Origin: Belliella buryatensis
Lineage (GTDB): Bacteria > Bacteroidota > Bacteroidia > Cytophagales > Cyclobacteriaceae
Reading direction: 5' to 3'
Assembly (NCBI RefSeq): GCF_900188245.1
Contig: NZ_FZOK01000003.1
Span: forward strand, 1 to 64,000
DNA length: 64,000 bases
Positions within the stretch are counted from its first letter, which is position 1; each line of letters opens with the position of its first letter. This document shows, in pieces, positions 53,602-63,420 of this stretch. Both the position numbers and the translations under genes were made by a program. Under the pieces are notes generated by a model, which did not search any database, was not told the DNA's origin, and saw only the letters and a list, made by a program, of their open reading frames with translations.

Positions 53602-54666
53602 TTAAGGTCTTCCAAGGCCTCTCAAATGATTGACATGAGAAGCAAAAGCCAATCTAAATTTCGGATGCTCTAAGTAGGGGATTCCATATTCTTGACAAGT
53701 TTCACGAATGATTTTACTAATCGCCGGATAATGAATATGGGATACATTAGGAAATAAATGATGTTCCACTTGAAAATTTAATCCTCCAACAAACCAGGAT
53801 AGAACTTTATTATGTGTGGCAAAGTTTGAAGTGGTTTTGAGTTGATGAATAGCCCAGTCGTCTTCTAGTTGATTGGTGTCAGTATTGGGCAGAGGAAAAG
53901 CAGCCTCTTCTACAGCATGTGCCAGTTGGAATACTACACTGAGAATAACCCCTGTTGCCAAGCCATAAATCACAAAACCTATCAACCAAGGCAACCAACC
54001 TACCATCATGATAGGAACTACTACAAAAAGTAAAATATGGATCGCCTTAAAACCCCAAAATGAAATATGATCAATTGCATTCATCTTTTGGATGGGGATA
54101 ATCCCCACTTTCTTGGTTGCATATTTTTTATAATCAGTCACAAATACCCAATATAAATAAAGCAAAGAGTACACAAATAAGAAGTATTTATGCTGATACT
54201 TATGGATTTTGTAAAATCGCTGATTTGGACAAAGTCTCAAGAAAGGTCTGGCATTCATATCGTCATCTACCTCATCAATATTAGTAAAAGAGTGATGTAC
54301 TACATTATGTTTGGTTTTCCACATGAATACATTGGCCCCAAGGAAGTTGATGGAGACACCTGCTAATTCATTGACCCACTTTTTCTTGCTGAAGCTTCCA
54401 TGAGCTCCATCATGCATGACATTGAAACCAATCGTAGCTGCTAAGCCTCCAAGAAGGATTGCACCCAAGATTGCTAAAGACCAATGGGGGGTGAAGAATA
54501 CCAATATCACATAGGTTGCGATATAAGCAGCAACTAATATGATGGCTTTTGAATAAAGAGTGAAATTTCCTGTTGGGTTGAGATTTTTCTCTGTGAAGTA
54601 ATTTTTGATCCTCAACTTCAAATCTGAATGGAAGGAGGATGCGGCACTAAATCGAGGGGGACGCAT
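53602..54666 (-). CDS. fatty acid desaturase
   Basis: A 354-residue membrane di-iron desaturase, acting on acyl chains of lipids. The three His boxes are HDGAH (residues 85-89), HNVVHH (120-125) and QVEHHLFPN near 305. About four hydrophobic helices flank them. Spacing and the final box resemble acyl-CoA or front-end (Delta-6/linoleoyl) desaturases without a cytochrome b5 domain. Such enzymes adjust membrane fluidity, often with cold. Substrate position is unknown. Monocistronic. Confidence 0.93.
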   Translation of the reverse strand: MRPPRFSAASSFHSDLKLRIKNYFTEKNLNPTGNFTLYSKAIILVAAYIATYVILVFFTPHWSLAILGAILLGGLAATIGFNVMHDGAHGSFSKKKWVNELAGVSINFLGANVFMWKTKHNVVHHSFTNIDEVDDDMNARPFLRLCPNQRFYKIHKYQHKYFLFVYSLLYLYWVFVTDYKKYATKKVGIIPIQKMNAIDHISFWGFKAIHILLFVVVPIMMVGWLPWLIGFVIYGLATGVILSVVFQLAHAVEEAAFPLPNTDTNQLEDDWAIHQLKTTSNFATHNKVLSWFVGGLNFQVEHHLFPNVSHIHYPAISKIIRETCQEYGIPYLEHPKFRLAFASHVNHLRGLGRP

Positions 54667-54840
54667 GTAATTTGATTAATTTGGTAATGAACTCGAAAAA
54701 AAATTAAAACGCTGGGTGATTTTATTTCTCTTCTTGCAATAAAGTTACAGCAAAATATCGGACTTCAAAGGTTTTTTTAATATTCAACTAGAATAAAGCA
54801 TTGATTTAAGGTAATTTAACAAGTCTACAAGATTTTAGTC

Positions 54841-55365
54841 TTAAGCTAACATTTCCCTCACTTTTCGCAAAGCATTCACAAATCTTTCGTCATACTTCCC
54901 CTTAATTATGGCATACGGAACTCCAGAATCCTTGATCAATTGATGGTATTGTTCAAATAAATACGCGCGCATTTCCGGTTGAGGATGCTCTCTTTGCGAG
55001 TCCTCTTCCCAAGGTAGGTCTACATCCGTCAACAAATAGAGGTCATATTTTCTTTGAGCTATCTGGCCTATGATCCATGGGTCTGTTTTTCCATACTTAT
55101 GCTCGCTCCAAACCTTGAGTACATGTAAGTCTGTATCTATAAAAAGCATTTTCTTAGCTCGCTTACTTTTAGCATCCTCTTCCCTCAACTGCCCCTTGGC
55201 TATTTCCAATAGGTCTTCATATTGATAAGGCCTTTCCAGACGCTCTATATAAACTCTTGCAAATTCCATAACCCATGGCTCGTCAAAAGCTGCCGCCAAT
55301 GCCTGTGAAAGTGTGCTTTTTCCTGTAGATTCAGGCCCAATGACTACGATCCTTTTAATTGACAT
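54841..55365 (-). CDS. NadR-like nicotinamide riboside kinase
   Basis: A 174-residue P-loop kinase with Walker A GPESTGKST (residues 10-18), a following WVMEFARVYIERLE segment and FIDTDLHVLKVW, as in the C-terminal nicotinamide riboside kinase domain of NadR. It would phosphorylate imported riboside to NMN. It lacks the NadR adenylyltransferase and regulatory domains. It overlaps pnuC by 11 bp and so is translationally coupled, giving a riboside salvage operon. Confidence 0.88.
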   Translation of the reverse strand: MSIKRIVVIGPESTGKSTLSQALAAAFDEPWVMEFARVYIERLERPYQYEDLLEIAKGQLREEDAKSKRAKKMLFIDTDLHVLKVWSEHKYGKTDPWIIGQIAQRKYDLYLLTDVDLPWEEDSQREHPQPEMRAYLFEQYHQLIKDSGVPYAIIKGKYDERFVNALRKVREMLA

Positions 55366-55978
55366 AAGCAGTAGATTTCTTCGCTGATTTTATCCAAGAA
55401 AACAAACCGACTGTCGCAAGTACAGTGAAAAATAAGAACTGAAACGACGTAAGTGGCAAACCTTTGTACCAGTATAAAGGCACAGAGACCAAGTCTGTTA
55501 TGATCCAAGCAATCCAATTCTCCACCTTCTTTTTCGCCATCAACCACATCCCAACAAACGCAGAAGCTGTGGTAAAAGAATCCCAATAAGGTACATCAGA
55601 ATCTGTAAAGTTGGATAAGGTAAAGTAAAGCGCCAAGTAAGAAGAAAGTAATAGGGCAATGGACTTAATAATTCCAGAACTACTCAGCCAAGTGACAGGT
55701 AATTCTCCATTGCTTGCAGCAGGTCTACTCCAAAGATACCAGCCGTAAATAGACATGGCCGTGTAATAAACATTGATCCCCATGTCAGCATAAAGCTTAT
55801 ATTTCAGGCAGATATAGATATAAATGATCGTACTGATAATTCCAGTAGGAAAAACAAGTATGTTTTTCTTGATAGAATAAATCACACTAGCTATTCCAAA
55901 AAATACAGCAACAACTTCCAATAAAGAGAGTTCTGCAATTCCAGCTAAAATACTTTCAAGTAGCCATTCAAAATCCAT
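55355..55978 (-). CDS. pnuC: PnuC-family nicotinamide riboside transporter
   Basis: A 207-residue inner membrane transporter of about seven helices, with NWIAWIITDLVSVPLYWYKGLPLTSFQFLFF and the charged N-terminal helix. PnuC-type proteins facilitate diffusion of vitamin ribosides; the partner kinase gene (11-bp overlap) indicates nicotinamide riboside rather than thiamine. The same family has PnuT (thiamine) members, but here the kinase context decides. Confidence 0.9.
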   Translation of the reverse strand: MDFEWLLESILAGIAELSLLEVVAVFFGIASVIYSIKKNILVFPTGIISTIIYIYICLKYKLYADMGINVYYTAMSIYGWYLWSRPAASNGELPVTWLSSSGIIKSIALLLSSYLALYFTLSNFTDSDVPYWDSFTTASAFVGMWLMAKKKVENWIAWIITDLVSVPLYWYKGLPLTSFQFLFFTVLATVGLFSWIKSAKKSTAYVN

Positions 55979-56027
55979 GGAACGAATTAAGCGATTATTT
56001 TTTCTTTCTTAGAAATTTATCTAAATA

Positions 56028-56657
56028 TCACTCACCTTCTTGTAGAAACTGTTTTTGAATTTCATCTTCTTCCTCTGCTTTATCTTCTTTGAAGAACCTC
56101 CCTTGGAAGATCAAAATAATAGCTACACCTACAAAAATCGATGCATCTGCTATGTTGAAAATTGGCCATAGTGCAGTATAGCTTCCTCCCCAAAGTGGAA
56201 CCCAATCAGGAATATAGCCTTCCCAAATATCAATGTAAAACATATCTACAACTTGACCATGAAGCCAAGGAGTAGGGGCATTGTAAGGCGCATTGTTGAG
56301 CCATACTCCATAAAAAACAGAATCAATTAAATTCCCTATTGCACCACCCAAAATCATTGAAATACAGATGATGTATCCCACGTGCATTTTTTTCTGAATG
56401 ATGTAATAGAGGTAATAACCAATACCAAACATCGCCACTAGTCTAAAAGAAGTCAAAATTAGCTTTCCATACTCCGATCCCAATTGCATCCCAAAAGCCA
56501 TCCCTGGATTAGTGGTATAGTGTAATTTGAACCAATCTCCGAAGATCTTGATCTGACCAGGGGTGCCAAAATCCATTTGATAATGGACGAGCATTTTGAC
56601 GATTTGATCCAGAATGATTACCGCTAGGGCTATTCCAAAATATTTTAGATATTTCAT
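56028..56657 (-). CDS. lspA: lipoprotein signal peptidase
   Basis: A 209-residue inner membrane aspartic protease, the type II signal peptidase that releases the signal peptide of lipoproteins such as the lipobox proteins in this window. Conserved regions are GGAIGNLID near 104-112, VVDM with catalytic Asp138, and FNIADASI with catalytic Asp171. Four hydrophobic helices. The loop between the two catalytic Asp is longer than in E. coli, common in Bacteroidota. It is just downstream of ileS with a hairpin between, matching the conserved ileS-lspA order. Confidence 0.94.
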   Translation of the reverse strand: MKYLKYFGIALAVIILDQIVKMLVHYQMDFGTPGQIKIFGDWFKLHYTTNPGMAFGMQLGSEYGKLILTSFRLVAMFGIGYYLYYIIQKKMHVGYIICISMILGGAIGNLIDSVFYGVWLNNAPYNAPTPWLHGQVVDMFYIDIWEGYIPDWVPLWGGSYTALWPIFNIADASIFVGVAIILIFQGRFFKEDKAEEEDEIQKQFLQEGE

Positions 56658-56670
56658 TGAGTCATATTAA

Positions 56671-56715
56671 AGCCACAGATTTAAGGAATTTTTACTAATC
56701 TTCCCATCTGTGGCT
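56671..56715 (-). terminator. hairpin between ileS and lspA
   Basis: AGCCACAGAT (56671-56680) and ATCTGTGGCT (56706-56715) form a 10-bp perfect stem with a 25-base loop. The minus strand lacks a clear T-run after it, and the lspA ATG is only 13 bases away. It may be a weak terminator of ileS, a processing signal, or a structure near the lspA RBS. Confidence 0.4.
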
Positions 56716-56732
56716 GTTATTTTTTATCAGGT

Positions 56733-59700
56733 CTATACTTTGGTTACTTTTACAGACAATTCAAAATCATCCATATCCAATACTTTAGCATCATCTAATG
56801 ATCCTCTTACAGTCAAGGATGTGGCTTGCGTTTCTGTCTTGATATATGTACCAAAATTCTCGAAAGCGGCACTTGTCAATTCATCATACCTGGCTATTTC
56901 AATCTGGATTTTATCCTGAACTTCTAGCCCCATGTCTTTTCGGAGATTTTGTATTCTATTTACCAAATCCCTTGCAATCCCTTCCTGCCTCAACTCTTCA
57001 GTCAATGTCACGTCCAAAGCAACTGTGAGACCTTGATCTGTAGCCACAGACCATCCTGGGATATCTTGTGAACTGATCAAAACTTCCTCAAGCAATAACT
57101 CTAAATTCTCACCATCTAAATCAACATTGATTTTACCGTTGCGCTCTATTTCTGAAATCTGCTCCTTACCCCAAGAATTGATTGCAGCTACCACAAATCG
57201 CATTTTTGGACCTAGTTTTTTACCTAAGAGGGGAAGATTAGGCTTGACACTTTTCACCAAGACGTCAGAAGCATCATCTATATACTCTATTGATTTAATA
57301 TTTACTTCTGACTTAATAAGATCTTCCACATGCTGAATCTGAGCGCGTGCTTTTTCATTCAATACGGGAACGAGTATTCGCTGCAGGGGTTGTCTTACTT
57401 TGATGCCAATCTTTGGGTTTTTTCTAAGTGAATGTACCAAGGAAGAAATACGCTGTGCCATATCCATACTTTCTTCCAAATCTATATTGATCAAATTGTG
57501 GTCAGCATGAACCCAGTCTGTCAAGTGAATTGATTCAGCAGCTGTTGCATTAGAGGCTGTCAGGTTCTTGTACATCCAATCAGCATAAAACGGAGCAAAT
57601 GAAGACATTAGCTGTGATAAGGTCATCAAGCATTCATACAGCGTCTCATACGCAGCCTGCTTATCTGGATTCATTTCTCCTCTCCAGAACCTTTTTCTAG
57701 CTAACCTCACATACCAGTTTGACAAATGATCCACTGTGAAATTCATGATAGCACGAGTTGCCTTGGTGGCATCGTAATTGTCCATAGAAGTCTCTACCTC
57801 TACGATCAAAGATTGAAGCTTAGAAATGATCCATTGGTCAAGCTCTGCCCTTTCTGAGATGTTGATACTCTGCTCCTTGTTGTAAGCGAAAGCATCTAAA
57901 TTTGCATATAGGGCAAAGAAGTTGTAAGTATTTTGCAATGTCCCAAAGAATCTTCTCTGCACTTCTGCTACCCCTTCCAAATTGAATTTCAAATTGTCCC
58001 AAGGGTTGGCATTGCTCAACATGTACCAACGCAAAGCATCTGGTCCATATTCTTTCAAAGTCTTGAATGGATCTACAGCATTGCCCAATCTCTTGGACAT
58101 TTTGTTGCCGTTTTTGTCCAAAACCAAACCGTTGGCTATGACATTTTTGAAAGAAACTGAATCAAATAACATCACAGCCAATGCATGCAATGTGAAGAAC
58201 CAACCTCTAGTCTGATCTACTCCTTCAGCAATGTAATCAGCAGGATAATTCGCATTGAAAATTTCTTCGTTCTCGAATGGATAGTGCCATTGTGCATAAG
58301 GCATCGCTCCCGAATCAAACCAAACATCAATCAAATCTGGCTCACGATACATGGCTTCACCTTTTGGAGAAACCAAAACCACATCATCTACATAAGGTCT
58401 GTGCAAATCAATTTCTTCTTCATTGATTGGAGAAGTTTCCATCAATCCAGCTTCAATAGATTTCTTGATTTCTGATTTCAACTCATCAATAGATCCGATA
58501 CAGATTTCTTCAGACCCATCTTTTGTTCTCCAAATTGGAAGTGGAGTACCCCAGAAACGCGATCTACTCAAGTTCCAATCCACCAAATTCTCTAACCAAT
58601 TTCCAAAACGACCGATTCCAGTTGCCTCAGGCTTCCAGTTGATCGTTTTGTTCAATTCTACCATTCTATCCTTGTAAGCGGTAGTTTTGATAAACCAGCT
58701 TTCTAATGGATAATAGAGGATAGGCTTGTCAGTTCTCCAGCAATGTGGATAGCTATGTTCGTATTTTTCGACCTTGAAGGCCTTATTTTCATTCTTTAAA
58801 ATAATGGTGATGATGATATCCGTGTTTTTGTAATCCTTGCTCTCCTCATCATCATTGGTGTAATTTTTTACAAAGAAATCATCTTCACCAAACTCTTTAT
58901 GAGCTGTGATTCCATGCTCTTTCATTTTGGCTGTTAGGTATTTTCCTACCACCGGCAAGAATTTACCTTGCTTATCTACCACAGGGATTTCATTCCCTTT
59001 TTCGTCCTGCACAAATACTCCAGGGATATTATTCTGAACCAAAGTTCTAAAATCGTCTGCGCCGAAAGCTTTTGCAAGATGGACGATTCCTGTGCCATCT
59101 TCAGTGGTCACATAATCCCCAGAAATGACAGTAAAAGCAGGATTTGGAAGACTCAAATCAGCTATTGGGAAGAGCTGTTCATATTCCAATCCAAGCAAAT
59201 CCGCTCCTTTCATCTCCTCGACAACTTCGTAAGGAATCAATTTATCCCCTGCTGTATAATCAGCTATAGCTAAATCTTGTGCTTTTGCATTGAAGTAAGA
59301 ACCAATTCTAGCTTTCGCCAAAATCACTTGTTGTGGCTCAAAAGTATAGGGATTGAAAGTCCTCACTTTCACGTAATCCAATTTTTCTCCAATTGCCAAA
59401 GCGGAGTTAGAAGGCAGGGTCCAAGGAGTGGTGGTCCATGCCAAAATGTATGTATTCTCTTCTCCTTTAAGCTTAAACTGTGCTGTGATGGAAGTGTCCT
59501 TCACATCTCTGTAGCAGCCCGGTTGATTGAGTTCGTGGGAACTCAGACCTGTACCCGCAGCAGGAGAGTAGGGCTGAATTGTATACCCTTTATACAGTAA
59601 ATCTTTGTCATAGAGTCTCTTCAACAAATGCCAAAGTGTCTCTATATATTTCGCATCGAAAGTGATATAAGGATCATCTAAATCAACCCAATAGCCGATT

Positions 59701-60113
59701 TTTTCTGTCAAATCATCCCATTCATCCTTGAATCGCATGACCGTTTCACGGCATTTGCGATTATATTCCTCTACGGTGATTTTCTTTCCGATATCCTCTT
59801 TGGTAATTCCAAGTTCCTTTTCCACCTGAAGTTCAACAGGAAGACCATGGGTATCCCAACCACCTTTTCTTTTTACCTGAAAGCCTTTGAGCGTTTTGTA
59901 TCTACAGAAAATATCTTTGAGCGTCCGCGCCATCACGTGGTGGATGCCAGGTGTGCCATTGGCTGAAGGTGGTCCTTCAAAAAAAGTAAAGGTTTCTGCA
60001 CCCTCTCTATTAGCTACAGATTTATTGAATATTTGATTCTCTTTCCAGTACTGAAGTACACTCTCCCCTATTTGTGGGTAATCTACTTGTTTGAACTCCT
60101 GATATTTTTTCAC
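56733..60113 (-). CDS. ileS: isoleucyl-tRNA synthetase
   Basis: Charges tRNA-Ile with editing of Val. The likely start is GTG 60113 (VKKYQEFKQVDYPQIG), matching the usual IleS N-terminus, with AGGA at -10; the frame extends upstream to a TTG at 60152 with a non-conserved leader. The 1126-residue protein has the HIGH-type GIHHVMA, KMSKRLGN, a CP1 editing domain (about 185-390), and a long C-terminal region of the bacterial/eukaryotic-like class II group. lspA follows. Confidence 0.95.
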   Translation of the reverse strand: MKKYQEFKQVDYPQIGESVLQYWKENQIFNKSVANREGAETFTFFEGPPSANGTPGIHHVMARTLKDIFCRYKTLKGFQVKRKGGWDTHGLPVELQVEKELGITKEDIGKKITVEEYNRKCRETVMRFKDEWDDLTEKIGYWVDLDDPYITFDAKYIETLWHLLKRLYDKDLLYKGYTIQPYSPAAGTGLSSHELNQPGCYRDVKDTSITAQFKLKGEENTYILAWTTTPWTLPSNSALAIGEKLDYVKVRTFNPYTFEPQQVILAKARIGSYFNAKAQDLAIADYTAGDKLIPYEVVEEMKGADLLGLEYEQLFPIADLSLPNPAFTVISGDYVTTEDGTGIVHLAKAFGADDFRTLVQNNIPGVFVQDEKGNEIPVVDKQGKFLPVVGKYLTAKMKEHGITAHKEFGEDDFFVKNYTNDDEESKDYKNTDIIITIILKNENKAFKVEKYEHSYPHCWRTDKPILYYPLESWFIKTTAYKDRMVELNKTINWKPEATGIGRFGNWLENLVDWNLSRSRFWGTPLPIWRTKDGSEEICIGSIDELKSEIKKSIEAGLMETSPINEEEIDLHRPYVDDVVLVSPKGEAMYREPDLIDVWFDSGAMPYAQWHYPFENEEIFNANYPADYIAEGVDQTRGWFFTLHALAVMLFDSVSFKNVIANGLVLDKNGNKMSKRLGNAVDPFKTLKEYGPDALRWYMLSNANPWDNLKFNLEGVAEVQRRFFGTLQNTYNFFALYANLDAFAYNKEQSINISERAELDQWIISKLQSLIVEVETSMDNYDATKATRAIMNFTVDHLSNWYVRLARKRFWRGEMNPDKQAAYETLYECLMTLSQLMSSFAPFYADWMYKNLTASNATAAESIHLTDWVHADHNLINIDLEESMDMAQRISSLVHSLRKNPKIGIKVRQPLQRILVPVLNEKARAQIQHVEDLIKSEVNIKSIEYIDDASDVLVKSVKPNLPLLGKKLGPKMRFVVAAINSWGKEQISEIERNGKINVDLDGENLELLLEEVLISSQDIPGWSVATDQGLTVALDVTLTEELRQEGIARDLVNRIQNLRKDMGLEVQDKIQIEIARYDELTSAAFENFGTYIKTETQATSLTVRGSLDDAKVLDMDDFELSVKVTKV

Positions 60114-60402
60114 CGTATTCCTATGGGTTTGACGTGGTACTGTACACCACAAATTTGATCTTAATTGATTTGGGGAATATTCATAAACCCCTATTAAAAC
60201 AGAAACTTTCCACTAAGGAAAGTAATGCATCAAGTACAAGAGATCGATTCATTCCGTTTTATAATTCAGGCGCAAAGTTAAGAGATTTTGCAGGAATAGA
60301 GATAATTTATTGTAGAATTCGAATTTCCTATCTATAAGTCAATACTTGATCACCTATTCTTGTCCAAATAGCTTATATTTAGATAAATCAAAGGAAAAAA
60401 AT

Positions 60403-60855
60403 ATGGCAAAATCAATCTACAAATATGGTGCAGTAGATGCATTGATCCGTCGGGTTCAGAGGCTGAGCCCGGATCAAATCCCCTATTGGGGAAGTATGAA
60501 TGCCACTGAAATGCTACATCATTGTAACCTTGCCAACGAGGCTATCTTGAATGCCCCTAAGTCCTCAAAAAAACCAACTTTCAAGCAGCGCATATTGAAG
60601 CTTACATTTTTTCACATCAAAAAGGACTTTCCAAAGGGAGCTAGAGCCGCAAAAAGATTTGATGTCAAAGGCCAGATCGATCAAGTTGCATTTGATACTG
60701 AAAAAACGAAGTACTTTGAACTTGTAGAAAAATTCAAGAATTTAAACAAAAAGCTTCAAGGCGGCCATCCTGTCTTTGGTTCGCTGAATCATTATTATTG
60801 GGGTAGGTTTGTCTGGAAGCATTTAGATCATCATCTGAAACAGTTTGGGGTATGA
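60403..60855 (+). CDS. DUF1569 domain protein
   Basis: A 150-residue cytosolic protein. I use ATG 60403, with AAGGA upstream, not the longer frame from 60346. It has the pattern of DinB-like DUF1569 proteins: PYWGSMNATEMLHHC near the N-terminus and HYYWGRFVWKHLDHHLKQFGV at the end, with His residues that may bind a metal. Function unknown; DinB-type folds are often linked to bacillithiol transferases. The secreted esterase gene starts 53 bp after its stop. Confidence 0.8.
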   Translation: MAKSIYKYGAVDALIRRVQRLSPDQIPYWGSMNATEMLHHCNLANEAILNAPKSSKKPTFKQRILKLTFFHIKKDFPKGARAAKRFDVKGQIDQVAFDTEKTKYFELVEKFKNLNKKLQGGHPVFGSLNHYYWGRFVWKHLDHHLKQFGV

Positions 60856-60907
60856 TCAAAAAGTTGAATCAACCCTAAAAATCAACTTATTTTCAAAAGT
60901 CATATCA

Positions 60908-61801
60908 ATGAAAAAATTAATCATTTTAATAGGTTTAGCATTCTGCTCTTCAGCTTTTGCTCAAAAAATCGAAACACTTAGACTTTGGGAAGAACAAGCC
61001 CCTATGACTATCAAACAAATAGATGTTGATATTTATAATGCGCGAAATAACGTACAGACAGTAGCTCATCCGGAAATTATAGTTCATTTTCCTCTTGAAA
61101 ATAAAGCAAATGGAAGAGCACTTTTGGTAATGCCGGGTGGTGGATATTCAAATTTGGCATTCAATCATGAAGGGAATCAAATTGGGGAATTCTACAGCAG
61201 CCATGGCTATGTAGTAGCGGTTTTGAAATACCGATTGCCAGATCCTGCATACATGGATGAACCATGGATTGTGCCCTTAATTGATGCCAAACAGGCTATC
61301 CAAGTGATGCGAAAAAATGCAAAAAGTTGGAAAATTGACCCAGAAAAAATTGGAGCGCTAGGATTTTCTGCTGGGGGCCATTTGGCTTCATCGCTAGCAG
61401 TTCATGGAAGCAAAGAAGAAGGAACCCAGCCAAACTTTAGCATTCTGATTTATCCAGTCATCACTATGGAAAATGGATTAGCTCACCAAGGTTCTCGGAA
61501 ATTATTACTTGGAAGCAAATTAAATAGTGAATGGGAAATCTTCCATTCCAATGAAAAACAGGTAAAGCCAAGTACTCCACCTGCATTTATGGTTCATAGT
61601 TGGGATGATAAGTCAGTGGTGGTTGAGAATTCGATAATCTATGCAAAAGCCCTAGCAGCTGAAGGCATCAAAGTAGAGCTTCTTCTATTTGAAAAAGGCG
61701 GGCATGGCTATGGTATGGGTAATCCCGATATGCATGGTAATGTGGCTCAATGGCCAAATTTAAGTTTAGCTTGGATGGAGGAGTTTTTCAAAAACAAATA
61801 A
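60908..61801 (+). CDS. secreted alpha/beta hydrolase (acetylesterase/xylanase-like)
   Basis: A 297-residue secreted hydrolase. Start ATG 60908 gives MKKLIILIGLAFCSSAFAQ with a clear signal peptide; an upstream in-frame TTG (60845) is unlikely. The fold is that of BD-FAE/acetyl-xylan-esterase-like proteins: oxyanion loop VMPGGGYSNLAF, nucleophile Ser in GFSAGGHLASSL, acid Asp in SWDDKSVVVEN, and His in KGGHGYGMG. It may remove acetyl groups from plant or algal polysaccharides. It is probably one unit with DUF1569 and ends in a terminator. Confidence 0.9.
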   Translation: MKKLIILIGLAFCSSAFAQKIETLRLWEEQAPMTIKQIDVDIYNARNNVQTVAHPEIIVHFPLENKANGRALLVMPGGGYSNLAFNHEGNQIGEFYSSHGYVVAVLKYRLPDPAYMDEPWIVPLIDAKQAIQVMRKNAKSWKIDPEKIGALGFSAGGHLASSLAVHGSKEEGTQPNFSILIYPVITMENGLAHQGSRKLLLGSKLNSEWEIFHSNEKQVKPSTPPAFMVHSWDDKSVVVENSIIYAKALAAEGIKVELLLFEKGGHGYGMGNPDMHGNVAQWPNLSLAWMEEFFKNK

Positions 61802-61826
61802 AATATCTTAAAAAATCATGCAAACG

Positions 61827-61849
61827 CTTTTCAAGAATGAAAAGTTTTT
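61827..61849 (+). terminator. terminator of the esterase gene
   Basis: CTTTTC (61827-61832) and GAAAAG (61839-61844) form the stem, followed by TTTTT, 25 bp after the stop. Confidence 0.6.
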
Positions 61850-61935
61850 AATATTTGAATTGATTGCAGAAACAAGGAAGTCCAAGAGGAAGTAAAGTAA
61901 AAGAGAATTATGCTGGAACTATAGATCAGAAAGCA

Positions 61936-63288
61936 TCAAGCCCCAGGCAATGCAATTCCTTTCACTCTTCTGTAGAGACTCAAAGCATATTTGTCCGTCA
62001 TGCCAGAGATGAAATCCATCAAAACCCTCAACATAGGATATGGATTGACACTAGCGTCTAGACCAGCCAATGGAAAATCTTCAGGCAGCAATCTCAGAAT
62101 ACTTTTATCCTTACCTGAATATAGGTCTGTCTGATAATATTTGTGATTGAGAGCACGAGAAAATACCTCCAGTAGCCCTTCCAAAACCTGGTAGCCCGCT
62201 GCTTCTTTTTCAAGTACAGGTTTGGAACGATAGATCTTTTTGACAGAAATCTTGGAAATATTCTCAAGTGCATCAGCTGAAGGAATCACTTCTGTCAAAG
62301 CTTGATCAAAATCCCCACTTAACATAGCTTCTTCATGTAGCTCAAAAGCTTCCACAGTCTCTTGTATCAATTGATTAATCGCCATAGCACGGAGGATCGC
62401 GAGCTTTTGTGCTTGTGTAGGATAGGAATCTAGCTTTTCTCTATCCAATCTATCTTTTAAAATTGCTCCAAAAAGTATAATCGTCTCTTCAATGTTTACC
62501 AGACCTAAAGTACAGCCATCCTCCAAATCAATAATACTATAACAAATATCATCTGCAGCTTCTACTAAAAAAGCCAAAGGATGCCTCAACCAGCAGCCAT
62601 TTGTCGCCTTTTCAATTCCAAGAATCATGGCTAGCTGCTTGTAATCTTTAGATTGATCTGAATAGTACCCGAACTTCTTTTGACTTCTCCTGCCAGGCTC
62701 TTTTTCAAAAATGTAAGCAGGTCTCGGATATTTTGTGAAAGCCGCTAAAGTAGCATAGGACAACTTCAATCCATTGTTCTGAGCTACAAGCATCCTGAAT
62801 CCTTGGGCATTTCCCTCAAAATTGCAGAGGTCTTCCCATTGCTCTGGAGTGATATGTTTCTGCCACACTTGTCCATACTCGTGGAACCTAAAAAAATCTG
62901 AAATAGCCGTCTCTCCAGCATGTCCAAAAGGTGGATTACCAATATCATGTGTCAGTGCAGCGGCAGCTACAATGGCTCCAATTTCAGAAGCTGTAATACC
63001 TTTTTCTCCTAGGTGCGCATATTTTTTAATAAGAAAGTCTCCCGCTGACTTACCCAGCGTCCTTCCTACAGAAGATACCTCTAAACTATGCGTCAATCTC
63101 GTATGAACAAAATCATGCTCAGGCAAAGGGAATACTTGTGTTTTATCTTGAAGATTCCGAAATGGAGCTGAAAAAATAATTCTATCATAATCCCTTTCAG
63201 ACTCACTCCTGAATTGATTATCAGTCTGCTGTCCAGATATTTTCGGATCAAATCTCCCGGAGGTTAGTAGTTTTTCCCATTGCATCAT
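61936..63288 (-). CDS. dgt: deoxyguanosinetriphosphate triphosphohydrolase
   Basis: Hydrolyses dGTP to deoxyguanosine and triphosphate, lowering dNTP pools. The 450-residue HD-superfamily enzyme has RDYDRIIFSAPFRNLQDKTQVFPL, HTRLTHSLEVSSVGR and HDIGNPPFGHAGE with the metal-binding His-Asp pair, and the later FLVEAADDICYSIIDLEDG. I start at ATG 63288 (MMQWEKLLTSGRFD) or 63285; a TTG at 63306 is the frame opening. Convergent with the esterase gene. Confidence 0.94.
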   Translation of the reverse strand: MMQWEKLLTSGRFDPKISGQQTDNQFRSESERDYDRIIFSAPFRNLQDKTQVFPLPEHDFVHTRLTHSLEVSSVGRTLGKSAGDFLIKKYAHLGEKGITASEIGAIVAAAALTHDIGNPPFGHAGETAISDFFRFHEYGQVWQKHITPEQWEDLCNFEGNAQGFRMLVAQNNGLKLSYATLAAFTKYPRPAYIFEKEPGRRSQKKFGYYSDQSKDYKQLAMILGIEKATNGCWLRHPLAFLVEAADDICYSIIDLEDGCTLGLVNIEETIILFGAILKDRLDREKLDSYPTQAQKLAILRAMAINQLIQETVEAFELHEEAMLSGDFDQALTEVIPSADALENISKISVKKIYRSKPVLEKEAAGYQVLEGLLEVFSRALNHKYYQTDLYSGKDKSILRLLPEDFPLAGLDASVNPYPMLRVLMDFISGMTDKYALSLYRRVKGIALPGA

Positions 63289-63420
63289 GGTCAAAAATAC
63301 AATCAATTCAACAAAATCAGGTAATTCAACCCTTGCTTTCTGTTAAAATCCACCAAATGAATCCATTTTGGCATAATCATTGAAAAATTTGCGAAAGAAA
63401 ATAATTAACCAACAAATATC

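Noticed and set aside
60114-60345. T-box or other leader element for ileS
   Set aside because: No T-box core sequence or matching hairpin was found upstream of ileS.
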